Positions 22,896 to 32,053 of a stretch of DNA of 64,000 nucleotides are shown here, piece by piece. The position numbers and the translations under genes are program-made. The stretch spans positions 867,656 to 931,655 of the forward strand of contig NZ_AP014815.1 of NCBI RefSeq assembly GCF_001548095.1, read 5' to 3'. The notes under the pieces were generated by a model. That model searched no databases and had not been told where the DNA came from. It worked only from the letters and a program-made list of their open reading frames with translations. Positions within the stretch are counted from its first letter, which is position 1, and each line of letters starts with the position of its first letter. Source of the stretch: Geminocystis sp. NIES-3708 (GTDB lineage Bacteria; Cyanobacteriota; Cyanobacteriia; Cyanobacteriales; Cyanobacteriaceae).

Positions 22896-22914
22896 GGGTG
22901 AATAATATTCACCC
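22896..22914. terminator. Hairpin repeat downstream of the MPBQ/MSBQ methyltransferase gene
   Basis: GGGTGAATA, one loop base, TATTCACCC is a perfect 9-bp stem 20 bp past the minus-strand stop. The same repeat (TTGGGTGAAT..ATTCACCC..ACAAATA) recurs at 53398 after hslO, and a half copy at 44838 after ssb. It may work as a transcription terminator or mRNA-end hairpin. Confidence 0.5.
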
Positions 22915-22934
22915 CCACAAATACTTCATTAATT

Positions 22935-23921
22935 TTAAATCTTAACTGCTTCGGTAGTTTCAGCTAGTTTTAGAGAGGTTGCGGATTGAGATTTCACAGC
23001 ACGAAACATTCCAAAACGACATAAACCAGCACCAAAACCCACTCGCATTAATAACATAGTTGGCACTTCTCGCAAAGATTTGATAAATCCAGAAAAACCA
23101 AAACGAATTAAACCTTCAGGTCTTACTATACCCTGCCAAATAGATTCTAGCCAAGAGGGTAGAGTTTCTTTTGTCCAATCTGCGGTCATTACTTCCCCTT
23201 CTACTAGACCTGTTTCCGCAATTTGTTCTGAAAAACCCTCAATGCTTGAAAAGGAAGGATGTGACCATTGATCTAGTAATTGACGCATTACTACTTTTTC
23301 CCAACCGTTTAAAGGAACTTTGCGATCGTCTCTTTGATTCCAGTCAGCTACAACTAAAATGCCACCGGGTTTTAAAACTCGCATCATTTCTTGAGCATAT
23401 TTAGCTTTATCGGGCATATGAGGACCAGCTTCGATAGACCATACTACGTCAAAACTATTATCAGGGAAGGATAAGTTCAGAGCATTATCTACTTGAAACT
23501 TTGCAGTAACATCTTCAGGAGTTAATTCTGTTGCTCGTTGCACTTGTTTAGGGCTAATGGTTATTCCTGTGGCTTGAAAACCATAACTCTTAGCTAAAAT
23601 ACGAGTACTTCCACCAATACCACAACCAACATCTAAAACAGTAGTGCCAGAAGGTAATTTATCTAATCCTCCCCATTTCACCATTTCATGAACGAAATCT
23701 GCTTTTGCTTCTAAAAAGTCTTTTTGTCTTGGAGGTGTGCCATAATGACCTAAGTGAATATGTTCTCCCCAATAAAATTCCAAAATACCGTCATCCGTCC
23801 ATTCATCATAAGAATTAGCTACGGTTTCAGGAGATTCAAAACTACGAGGAGTAGCTAGGTAGATTACAATCCCGATTACTAATGAAATTACTAATATGCC
23901 CAAAAAATAGTATAAAGACAT
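22935..23921 (-). CDS. MPBQ/MSBQ methyltransferase (plastoquinone and vitamin E synthesis)
   Basis: 328 residues, highly similar as I recall to Synechocystis Sll0418, which methylates 2-methyl-6-phytyl- and 2-methyl-6-solanyl-benzoquinol in tocopherol and plastoquinone synthesis. An N-terminal membrane anchor (residues 5-23) is followed by Tyr-Asp-Glu-Trp-Thr-Asp-Asp-Gly-Ile-Leu-Glu, then SAM motif I Val-Leu-Asp-Val-Gly-Cys-Gly-Ile-Gly-Gly-Ser (about 96-106), Glu-Ala-Gly-Pro-His-Met-Pro, and Val-Leu-Lys-Pro-Gly-Gly. The conserved C-terminal Leu-Cys-Arg-Phe-Gly-Met-Phe is present. It is inner- or thylakoid-membrane associated. Confidence 0.9.
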   Translation of the reverse strand: MSLYYFLGILVISLVIGIVIYLATPRSFESPETVANSYDEWTDDGILEFYWGEHIHLGHYGTPPRQKDFLEAKADFVHEMVKWGGLDKLPSGTTVLDVGCGIGGSTRILAKSYGFQATGITISPKQVQRATELTPEDVTAKFQVDNALNLSFPDNSFDVVWSIEAGPHMPDKAKYAQEMMRVLKPGGILVVADWNQRDDRKVPLNGWEKVVMRQLLDQWSHPSFSSIEGFSEQIAETGLVEGEVMTADWTKETLPSWLESIWQGIVRPEGLIRFGFSGFIKSLREVPTMLLMRVGFGAGLCRFGMFRAVKSQSATSLKLAETTEAVKI

Positions 23922-23981
23922 TAATATAAACCTTAATATTTATTTACAATTTTTTTATAATATCATTTTTAGGTTTAACAA

Positions 23982-24815
23982 TTATCCTTTTACTCCACTA
24001 CTAGCATCGCTAGGGATAATATACCGTTGTAGTAATAAAAATAATAATAAAACAGGGGCGATGGAAATAACAGATCCTGCGGCAATAAAACGCCAATTCA
24101 AATCTAAAGAACTAGCTAACCCCGCAACTCCTAATGGTAAAGTATAATATTCTGGACGATCAAGAATAATTAGAGGCCATAAAAAATCACTCCATGCACC
24201 GATAAAGACAAAAATGGCTAAAGTAATAGTAGCAGGTCGTACAGATGGTAACATGATATGCCACCAAATACCAATTTCGCTACAACCATCAATGCGGGAG
24301 GCTTCTTCTAATTCTTTAGGCACACCTTGAAAAGCTTGTCTTAATAAAAAGATGCCAAAAGCTGAAGCTAAATTCGGTAAAATGATCCCTAAATAATTGT
24401 TTCTTAATCCAAATTGTACAGCGAAAATATATAAGGGAATCATTACTATTTGAAAAGGAATCATTATGGTTGCAATTACTAAAGCAAAAATAAAATCTTT
24501 TCCTTGAAAATTAAGTCTAGCTAAAGGATAAGCGGCGAGGGAACAAAATAATAAATTTAAAATTACAGTTAAGACTGCGGTGATGGTACTATTGAGTAAA
24601 TAACGCCCAAAAGGATAGTTTTCCCAGACGAGAGAAAAGTTTTCAAAAGTAAATTGTTGGGGAATAAATTGTGGTGGAAAAGTAAAAATATCTTCTCCGG
24701 CAGACTTAAAAGATGTACTTAATAACCATAGTAAGGGAAATAACATTAATAGGGCGATAATGGTTAATAATAAGTAAATGACTATAATTTTAATAAGATT
24801 TTTTTTGTTTTTCAT
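23982..24815 (-). CDS. Carbohydrate-type ABC transporter permease (MalG family)
   Basis: 277 residues with six predicted membrane helices and the cytoplasmic EAA loop (Leu-Glu-Glu-Ala-Ser-Arg-Ile-Asp-Gly-Cys) that contacts the ATPase. The Pro-rich periplasmic part after helix 1 (Phe-Lys-Ser-Ala-Gly-Glu-Asp) is typical of MalG-like permeases. The partner permease, binding protein and ATPase are not adjacent, so the transporter components are dispersed. It follows ccdA by 12 bp on the same strand and may be co-transcribed with it. The substrate is unknown. Confidence 0.85.
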   Translation of the reverse strand: MKNKKNLIKIIVIYLLLTIIALLMLFPLLWLLSTSFKSAGEDIFTFPPQFIPQQFTFENFSLVWENYPFGRYLLNSTITAVLTVILNLLFCSLAAYPLARLNFQGKDFIFALVIATIMIPFQIVMIPLYIFAVQFGLRNNYLGIILPNLASAFGIFLLRQAFQGVPKELEEASRIDGCSEIGIWWHIMLPSVRPATITLAIFVFIGAWSDFLWPLIILDRPEYYTLPLGVAGLASSLDLNWRFIAAGSVISIAPVLLLFLLLQRYIIPSDASSGVKG

Positions 24816-24827
24816 ATAACACTTTAA

Positions 24828-25565
24828 TTAATTAAATGTAAAACGAGAAGCCAAGGAAAAGATCCCAAATATTAATAATACCCCACCACTTAAAGGATTT
24901 ATCCACTGTGTAATAATCCTTAAACTGAGAAAACTTTTTAACATTCCTGTAAATGTTCCTGCTAAAATTAAAGGAAAAACATAACCAATTGCATAACTAA
25001 TTAGAAAAATTACACCTAAAAATAAATTTTTACTATTAGCAATATAAGCAAGTAATGTTATTAAAACTGGAGTACTGCAAGGAGAAGCAATCAAACCAAA
25101 AGTGATTCCTAATAAATAAGATTTTAAACCATCAGGAAAATTATCTTTTATCCAATTAGAAGTGTCCCAATTAGGCAATTTTAAAGGTACTATTTCTAAT
25201 AAATTTAATCCCATCAAAATGGCGATCGCACTAACAAAAATGGGTAAACCCGTGCCAATTTGTCCATAAACCTTACCTAAAAAAGCCGCAAAAACACCGA
25301 GAATAGCTAGAGTAGTGGCTAAACCAAAGGCAAAATAAGTAGATTGGATAAAGGAAGAAAACTTGCCTTTATTATCATAACCACCGATATAAGCAACAGT
25401 AAGAGGAAGCATTGATAGCATACAAGGGGTTAAACTGGTAATTAATCCTGTCAATAAAATAATGCCAATACTGAAAACACTTATCTGATTTAACTGATTA
25501 TTTACTAATTGATTAGCTAATTGTTGTAGTTGATAAAGTTGTGTTGAAATAAATTCAAAAATCAT
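24828..25565 (-). CDS. ccdA: CcdA-type cytochrome c biogenesis thiol-disulfide transporter
   Basis: 245 residues, six membrane helices, with the two characteristic Cys-containing helices: Thr-Pro-Cys-Met-Leu-Ser near residue 48 and Ser-Pro-Cys-Ser-Thr-Pro near 162. CcdA passes electrons across the membrane to periplasmic or lumenal thioredoxin-like proteins for apocytochrome c reduction, working with the Ccs1/CcsA (system II) machinery; a Ccs1 gene is in this window at 54507. The first 25-30 residues form a soluble N-terminal extension. Confidence 0.88.
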   Translation of the reverse strand: MIFEFISTQLYQLQQLANQLVNNQLNQISVFSIGIILLTGLITSLTPCMLSMLPLTVAYIGGYDNKGKFSSFIQSTYFAFGLATTLAILGVFAAFLGKVYGQIGTGLPIFVSAIAILMGLNLLEIVPLKLPNWDTSNWIKDNFPDGLKSYLLGITFGLIASPCSTPVLITLLAYIANSKNLFLGVIFLISYAIGYVFPLILAGTFTGMLKSFLSLRIITQWINPLSGGVLLIFGIFSLASRFTFN

Positions 25566-25733
25566 TTAGATAATTAGGAATAAGGAATTAGTAGAGGTGA
25601 ATGGTAAACACAAACGCATCTGAGTATAAAAGTAAAAGTGAGGGTAGGGACTATTGTACTTTGATAACAATGCACAGGGTAAAGTTTTTTAAATTTTTTA
25701 CTAATTTTAAAAAATGTCAATAAATCAAAATAA

Positions 25734-27143
25734 TTATTCATCATGGTTAAAATATACTTGGTTTCTACCATTATTTTTTGCCTGATATAAAGCATTATCA
25801 GCTAATTTTATTAGCATTTCTATAGAAGATTCAAAAGAGGGCTTAAAAGAAGCAACTCCTAAACTTAAAGTTATATATTCACTAACTTTTGAACCTTGAT
25901 GAGGTATTTTTAAATTTAGTATTTCTGCTCTGATTTTTTCAGCAATATTTACCGCACCTTTTATATTAGTATTCGGTAAAATAATGGCAAATTCTTCACC
26001 GCCATAACGAGCTAAAAAATCTGAGGATCTTTTAACTATATTATCCATAATTTGTGCCACTTTTATTAAACATTTATCTCCCTCTGGATGTCCATAAATA
26101 TCATTATAAGGTTTAAAATAATCCACATCGCATAAAATTAAAGATAAAGGTTGATTTCCTCTCAAAGAACGTTGCCATTCTTGTATGAGAGTATTATCAA
26201 AATAATGACGATTATAAATACCTGTTAATCCATCAATAGTTGCCAATTTGCTCAACTTTAATTCTAATTTTTTTCTGACGGTAATATCTCTAACGGTAAT
26301 AGAAAAACCATCACCTAACTTAACAGCGATAAAATGAAACCATTTTTGTTCGTTTTTATAATGATATTTAATATCTTGCTCTAGAGCTTTACCTGTTTCT
26401 ATAACTCGGATAAAAGCAGGAAATAATTCAGGTTTTATTTTGCTAATAAATCTTTTGAAAAGTAATTTTCCCGTCAAATTTTCTGGTTGACTATTAAAAA
26501 TTTTAGCGGTAACGGGATTAACAACAATACAACGAAAATCCTCAATTTTACCTGTTTTTGGATCTCTAACAGCTTCTAAAGCGGCAATACCATCAAGAGA
26601 AGCATTGAGAATACTAGAAATTAATGCCCTTGATTGATATAAAATAGCCTCCGCTTCTTTTCGTTGACGAATTTCTTTTCTTAAGTTTTCTTGTTCTTTT
26701 TTTAGTAATAACTGCTCTTTTTCTAATAATTTTCTTTGGGTTTGAATTGTTAATTGACTGGTTATTCTTGCCAATACTTCTTCTTCTTGAAATGGTTTAG
26801 TTATATAATCTATTCCTCCTACTTCAAAGGCTTTTATTTTATCAAATACATCACTTAAAGCACTAATAAAAATCACAGGAATATCTTTTGTTTTTTCTTC
26901 TGATTTGAGTTTTTCACAAACTTCATAACCATCCATATTCGGCATTAAAATGTCTAATAAAATTAAGTCAGGAGGGTTAGATTGAGCTGCAATGATGGCA
27001 CTTTCTCCATCGGAGGCTTTTTTTACTTTATAATCTTTCCCCTCTAACATTTTTGACAAAACTCTCAAATTTGCTGGTTGATCATCAACAATTAAGATAC
27101 TTTCTATTAATTTTTCTTCTGAGTTAGAATCAAAGTCATTCAT
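25734..27143 (-). CDS. Response regulator diguanylate cyclase (REC-PAS-GGDEF)
   Basis: About 469 residues. REC domain (about 15-135) with Ile-Val-Asp-Asp, phospho-acceptor in Leu-Leu-Asp-Ile-Leu-Met-Pro and Lys in Thr-Lys-Pro-Phe; a short coiled coil; a PAS-like domain (about 180-300); then GGDEF with active site Gly-Gly-Glu-Glu-Phe (about 381-385), preceded five residues earlier by Arg-Ser-Ser-Asp, the RxxD inhibitory site. It should make c-di-GMP upon phosphorylation, with product inhibition. It sits directly downstream of the Amt-histidine kinase gene on the same strand, so it is a likely output partner. A TTG at 27200 is an alternative start. Confidence 0.88.
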   Translation of the reverse strand: MNDFDSNSEEKLIESILIVDDQPANLRVLSKMLEGKDYKVKKASDGESAIIAAQSNPPDLILLDILMPNMDGYEVCEKLKSEEKTKDIPVIFISALSDVFDKIKAFEVGGIDYITKPFQEEEVLARITSQLTIQTQRKLLEKEQLLLKKEQENLRKEIRQRKEAEAILYQSRALISSILNASLDGIAALEAVRDPKTGKIEDFRCIVVNPVTAKIFNSQPENLTGKLLFKRFISKIKPELFPAFIRVIETGKALEQDIKYHYKNEQKWFHFIAVKLGDGFSITVRDITVRKKLELKLSKLATIDGLTGIYNRHYFDNTLIQEWQRSLRGNQPLSLILCDVDYFKPYNDIYGHPEGDKCLIKVAQIMDNIVKRSSDFLARYGGEEFAIILPNTNIKGAVNIAEKIRAEILNLKIPHQGSKVSEYITLSLGVASFKPSFESSIEMLIKLADNALYQAKNNGRNQVYFNHDE

Positions 27144-27215
27144 CGAATTATTTATAGCTATATAAAAAGTATTTTTATGAGGGTAGGAAAAATTTATCAA
27201 TTATTTGGTTATGAA

Positions 27216-29993
27216 TTATTCTATAAGTTTTCTTATTTTTTTGAGTTGAAAGTTATCAACTAAATTAGTTAATTTATCAATTAAAATCTTATATTCTAGG
27301 GGAATTTGTGCAATCAATTCTAATATTAAATCATCATCCAGATCAACTGCGGCTTGATATAATTGTTGTATCCATGATGGAGACATAATTTGTAAATCTT
27401 CAAGAGTTAAAGGTTCATTAGTAGAAACAACCATAGTTTGATTTTCTTCTTCATAGATATATTCAACTCCTAAGTGTTTAGCCATTGCATCAAAGATAAC
27501 GGATTCTTTAAAAGGTTTTCTGATAAAATCATCACACCCAGCAGAAAGAATTACCGCTTTTTCTTCTTCCAAAACACTAGCCGTTAAAGCAATAATAGCC
27601 GTAGCATTACCTTTAATTGTACCTTTGATATATTGGGTTGCTTCATAACCATCCATCACAGGCATTCGCATATCCATCCAAATTAGATGAGGTTTCCAAT
27701 CATCCCATATTTCGATCGCTTCTTGTCCATTTGCCGCTTCTTTTAATTGAAATCCTAAAGGTTGTAATAATTTTATCAGTAATAAACGATTCATTGAGCG
27801 ATCGTCAACTACAAGAATACGATAGTTTTGCTGTCCAGATTTTAAGCCTATCACATGACGAGAATTAATCCGTTGTTCAATTTCTACCTCTTCAAGTTTT
27901 ATTACTTGGGTAACAACTTCAAAACTAAAAATACTACCTTCTCCCAAGGTACTTTTTATACTTATATCTCCTCCCATTAACTGAACAAATTTTCGACTAA
28001 TAGGTAATCCTAAACCAGTGCCTTCTTGGCTATTTCTACCAACTTCTGTTTGAGTAAAGGCTTCAAAAACTTTCCCAATATCTTCTTCTGCAATTCCTGC
28101 ACCAGTATCTTCTATGGCAAAAGTGATATGAATTATATCTTTGTTTTTTGGTTGATAAGGGGTTAAATAGACTAATACATTAACTCCTCCTTCTTCCGTA
28201 AATTTAATAGCGTTATTCGTCAAATTGATTAATACTTGCCGTAATTTTGTCTCATCAGTGCGAATATAACGAGGTACATTCTCATCTCTCTCAAAATTTA
28301 GCTGTAATTCCTTCTCTTCAGCTTTTAGTTGTAATAAATCTTCAATTTCATTCATTAAAGTGTAAAGATCAAAGTTTTTCTCATTTAGGGTCATTTTCCC
28401 TGCTTCTATCTTCGACAAATCGAGAACATTATTGATTAAATTTAATAAATAATTGCCACTACGATTAATGATGTTTATATTCTCTTTATGATCTTCTGGT
28501 AACGTCTGCGATCGCATCATAATTTGAGAAAAACCAAGAATGGCATTCATAGGAGTACGTAATTCATGACTCATATTTGCCAAAAAAACGCTTTTTGTTT
28601 GATTAGCTATCTCTGCTTTCTCTTTTGCCATAGCTAATTCAAGATTTCCTGCTTGAAGTTGAGAAGTTGATTTTTCTAAAGATTCAATAACTTGATTATA
28701 ACGAGTAGCAATATGTCCTACTTCCGTAAAAGGCTCAACTGGTACACGTAAACTAAGATCTTGAGTTTTCATCTGCTCATCCATAATAGTGAGTAAATCA
28801 TAAACATCAGTTTTTGCTCTATGTTCAGATACATTTAACCCTATATCTTCATCTTCTAAAGAAACCCTTAAAGGAAAAAAACGGTTAACAAAATTAAGTA
28901 ATAACCAAGCCATACCAAAAGCCCACACAAAACAGACGAAAATACCCAATAACTGTACTAATAACTGTTGAAAAGAGTTTAAACCAGTGCCTAATAACTC
29001 AGGTTGCCCAAATAGTGCTACAGCTAAAATTCCCCATGTTCCACCCACTCCATGCACTGCCACGGCATCCACCGCATCATCAATTTTTCGTTTTTCTAAT
29101 TGAGCTTTCGCAAATAACATTAAGTAAGCACCGACAGCCCCAATAATGAAAGCCTCAGGGGTAGAAACAACATGACAACAAGCAGTTATCGAAACTAAAC
29201 CTGCAATAGTACCATTCATCAAAAACTCAACTTCGGGCATTTTATACTTTTGCCATCCAAAAAAGCAACCACTAATCATACCAGCTACTCCAGCCATCAG
29301 AGTATTCACCAAAATTCTGGGTACTTGATCATTAAAAACAAAAATACTACCTCCATTAAAACCAAACCATGCTATCCATAACAACATTACTCCTAATACT
29401 GATAACGGTAAATTTGAGCCATTAATTTTATGAACAGAAAAACGACCATGACGAGGACCTATAATTAATAAAAGGGCAAATGATACCCATGCACCTATAC
29501 TATGAACTACAGTACAACCAGCAAAATCCACAAAACCCAGATTACCTAACCAGCCAATAAAACCATTTTGACTGCTATTCATGCCATTCCATGCCCAATG
29601 ACCAAAGATAGGGTATATAATGCCAGAAATAATAGCAGAAGCAATAATATAGGAACTAAATTTTAATCTTTCCGCCACTGCACCCGAAACGATGGTTGTT
29701 GAAGTACTACAAAACATAGCTTGAAAGAGAAAAAAAGCACCTAGATTAGAGTCATTATCCACATTAATAAAAAATCCTGTTGTGCCAATTATTCCACCTT
29801 TACTTAAGCCAAACATCAAGCCATAACCAAACATCCAAAATAAAGCAACGGAAATACCAAAATCTGCTAAATTTTTGACTGCTACATTGATGTTGTTTTT
29901 TGTTCTCGTCAATCCCGATTCCAAACACATAAATCCGGGTTGCATAAGAAAGACTAATCCAGCACAAATCAAAACCCATTGTAGATTAGTCAT
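27216..29993 (-). CDS. Ammonium transporter fused to hybrid histidine kinase (Amt-HK-REC)
   Basis: About 925 residues. Residues 1-390 are a full Amt/Rh channel with 11 helices; both pore histidines are kept (His164 in Val-Val-His-Ser, His314 in Val-His-Gly-Val-Gly-Gly), matching AmtB His168/His318. A linker (390-465) leads to a HisKA domain (His476 in Met-Ser-His-Glu-Leu-Arg-Thr-Pro), an HATPase with Asp-Thr-Gly-Ala-Gly-Ile and Gly-Thr-Gly-Leu-Gly-Leu, a REC domain (Asp774) and an 80-residue C-terminal tail of Hpt-like length without a clear phospho-His. Fusions of this kind act as ammonium sensors in anammox bacteria (Amt5). The kinase product is probably passed to the downstream GGDEF regulator. 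Confidence 0.92.
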   Translation of the reverse strand: MTNLQWVLICAGLVFLMQPGFMCLESGLTRTKNNINVAVKNLADFGISVALFWMFGYGLMFGLSKGGIIGTTGFFINVDNDSNLGAFFLFQAMFCSTSTTIVSGAVAERLKFSSYIIASAIISGIIYPIFGHWAWNGMNSSQNGFIGWLGNLGFVDFAGCTVVHSIGAWVSFALLLIIGPRHGRFSVHKINGSNLPLSVLGVMLLWIAWFGFNGGSIFVFNDQVPRILVNTLMAGVAGMISGCFFGWQKYKMPEVEFLMNGTIAGLVSITACCHVVSTPEAFIIGAVGAYLMLFAKAQLEKRKIDDAVDAVAVHGVGGTWGILAVALFGQPELLGTGLNSFQQLLVQLLGIFVCFVWAFGMAWLLLNFVNRFFPLRVSLEDEDIGLNVSEHRAKTDVYDLLTIMDEQMKTQDLSLRVPVEPFTEVGHIATRYNQVIESLEKSTSQLQAGNLELAMAKEKAEIANQTKSVFLANMSHELRTPMNAILGFSQIMMRSQTLPEDHKENINIINRSGNYLLNLINNVLDLSKIEAGKMTLNEKNFDLYTLMNEIEDLLQLKAEEKELQLNFERDENVPRYIRTDETKLRQVLINLTNNAIKFTEEGGVNVLVYLTPYQPKNKDIIHITFAIEDTGAGIAEEDIGKVFEAFTQTEVGRNSQEGTGLGLPISRKFVQLMGGDISIKSTLGEGSIFSFEVVTQVIKLEEVEIEQRINSRHVIGLKSGQQNYRILVVDDRSMNRLLLIKLLQPLGFQLKEAANGQEAIEIWDDWKPHLIWMDMRMPVMDGYEATQYIKGTIKGNATAIIALTASVLEEEKAVILSAGCDDFIRKPFKESVIFDAMAKHLGVEYIYEEENQTMVVSTNEPLTLEDLQIMSPSWIQQLYQAAVDLDDDLILELIAQIPLEYKILIDKLTNLVDNFQLKKIRKLIE

Positions 29994-29999
29994 AAGCAA

Positions 30000-30381
30000 T
30001 TTTGATATTTTGTTTAAGTTATCAATAATTATGTTTTAAATATTAAACTAGGACGAAAAAATATGATCAAATTTTCAAAAAAAAGTTAATCTTGTCAAGA
30101 TTTCCATAATTTCTATTATAAATTTCTCTCTGCTAATCAGTAAATTTACGGTATAGAATAAAAAAAAAATTATATATTTTAAAGAAATAATAAGTTATAA
30201 AAATAAAAATTAATCTTTTTTGCTTAATGACACTAAAAGTTTTAGACTAAAAATAAAGAGAAAAATTGACTAAATATAGTTCTTACCCTTGATAAATAAT
30301 TACCAATGCTAAACATAAAAAGGGTTGAGAGTAAAAATTAATAAATTGAATTCTTCTGAATTATTTTTTTGAGGGTTTATT
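30000..30381. other. Divergent AT-rich intergenic region, no gene
   Basis: About 380 bp separate the Amt-kinase (leftward) and the chemosensory cluster (rightward). It must hold both promoters. No GTA-N8-TAC NtcA-like site, RNA gene or ORF was recognised; a GAGGG ribosome-binding site lies just before 30382. Confidence 0.6.
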
Positions 30382-31602
30382 ATGAATGTAATATCTGGGG
30401 ACTTTATTACTTATCTCCAACAGGAGTTAGATCGTTTATATGAACAAAAAGCAACTGGTGAATTAATATTGAGTCATGGAAATATTTCTGTTACCATTTT
30501 TATCTTGGCAGGAAGGATACAGTATGTTACTGATAGTAAACATCGGGTTAGACGTTGGCAACGTTCTATTTCACTACATTGTCATGATTGGATTCTCCCC
30601 ACTCAAATATTAAATAGTCAACCTTGGGAGTATGATTTTTTATATCAAGGACTTAGTCAGAAAAAAATAACTCTCAACCAAGCAAAATCAGTCATTAAAA
30701 CTGTTGCTGAAGAATGTTTATCAGAATTAGCTTTGCTACCACAAATTAAAGCAGAATGGCTAGAACATGATCGCATTAAATCAGCTTTTTCTTATTTTTT
30801 GAGTCTATCATTACCTGAAATTCATCCCGTTTTGAATCAAATAGATCAACTTCATCAAGAATGGCGTAAAAATGGTTTAGATAAATTACGACCTAGTTTA
30901 GCTCCCAATTTGTTAGAAAAAGGAAAAATAACCATTAATAATGTTGCCCAACAAAAATATTTGAATGGTGAATTTACAATTTGGGATATTGCTTTAAAGT
31001 TAAAACAATCTATCGCTAAAGTCGCTCATTCTTTAATTAATTGGGAAGAAAAAGGCTTAATTGAATTTAAAAATATCAATGATTTACCAGCTCCAATTCA
31101 TAAAATAGTTGAAACAACAACAACCAAAAAATCCGCTGTGGTAAATCCTGTTACTATTCCTTCAGAAGCTAATTCTTTTGATACATCTGATAATTCCAAA
31201 CAATCTTTTCTAATAGCGTGTATTGATGATAGTGCGATTGTTATTCATAATTTAAGAACAATTCTTGTACCCGCAGGATTTGAAATTTTAAGTATAAATG
31301 AACCGATGGCTGGTTTTGGCAAACTTATTGAACATAAACCTGATTTAATTTTATTAGATCTTAATATGCCTAATGCCAATGGTTATAGTGTCTGTAAATT
31401 TTTACGAGAAACTCCCGTTTTTGTTGATACACCAATCATTATTTTAACGGCACAAGATAGTAGTATTGATCGTACTCGTGCTAAATTAGTCGGTGCGAAT
31501 GATTTTATCAACAAGCCTCCTGAAGCTCAAGCTCTAATTGCTTTAATTAATCGTTATTTAAAGTCTAGTAAAAAAACTGGAAAAAACTTAGCTAGTGCAT
31601 AA
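30382..31602 (+). CDS. PatA/PixG-type response regulator (DUF4388-like N-terminus plus REC)
   Basis: 406 residues. The N-terminal 260 residues match the PatA-type domain (DUF4388-like start Gly-Glu-Leu-Ile-Leu-Ser, then a central helical region with the winged-helix-like Ile-Trp-Asp-Ile-Ala-Leu-Lys-Leu). The C-terminal REC domain (about 275-395) has Cys-Ile-Asp-Asp-Ser, phospho-acceptor in Leu-Leu-Asp-Leu-Asn-Met-Pro and Lys in Asn-Lys-Pro-Pro. Such regulators are the first genes of cyanobacterial chemosensory or phototaxis operons (PixG, PilG-like). It heads the che cluster, 451 bp before cheA. Confidence 0.85.
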   Translation: MNVISGDFITYLQQELDRLYEQKATGELILSHGNISVTIFILAGRIQYVTDSKHRVRRWQRSISLHCHDWILPTQILNSQPWEYDFLYQGLSQKKITLNQAKSVIKTVAEECLSELALLPQIKAEWLEHDRIKSAFSYFLSLSLPEIHPVLNQIDQLHQEWRKNGLDKLRPSLAPNLLEKGKITINNVAQQKYLNGEFTIWDIALKLKQSIAKVAHSLINWEEKGLIEFKNINDLPAPIHKIVETTTTKKSAVVNPVTIPSEANSFDTSDNSKQSFLIACIDDSAIVIHNLRTILVPAGFEILSINEPMAGFGKLIEHKPDLILLDLNMPNANGYSVCKFLRETPVFVDTPIIILTAQDSSIDRTRAKLVGANDFINKPPEAQALIALINRYLKSSKKTGKNLASA

Positions 31603-32053
31603 ACTTACCAATACTTAAATTTTTGCCCATCATATAATTTTTAGACATAGTCTTAGTACAAAGATTGACATCTTTTTTCATGATTTCTGGTATCTTTTAC
31701 CCTGATTATTTACGCTGTTTTATCACACCTTACTTAAAATTATTATGAATAATTAAGAACAGTTGATGAAAAATTTATTGTTTAATTATGAAGAGATAAT
31801 AACTTATTTAAGAAACATTAAATTTATGTTCTAACTTTAGTAAAAAGCTCTATCATATAAATATATTAAAAGAATTAAATCTATTATCTATTTAAGATTT
31901 TAATTCAAAATAGTAATCATAAATAGTAAGAGGGAAAAATTATAAACAACTTTGTTATTAAAAATACATAAAAAGAATATATTTCTAGTTTTTAATAATT
32001 GAGAAAAACAAAAATTATTATTATTAACCTTATTTTATCATGAGAGAATTACC
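31603..32053. other. AT-rich intergenic region before cheA, nothing recognised
   Basis: About 450 bp of strongly AT-rich sequence without an ORF, RNA gene or clear repeat. It probably carries a separate promoter for the cheA-mcp-cheB-cheR-cheW group; GAGAG lies just before the cheA start. Confidence 0.55.
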
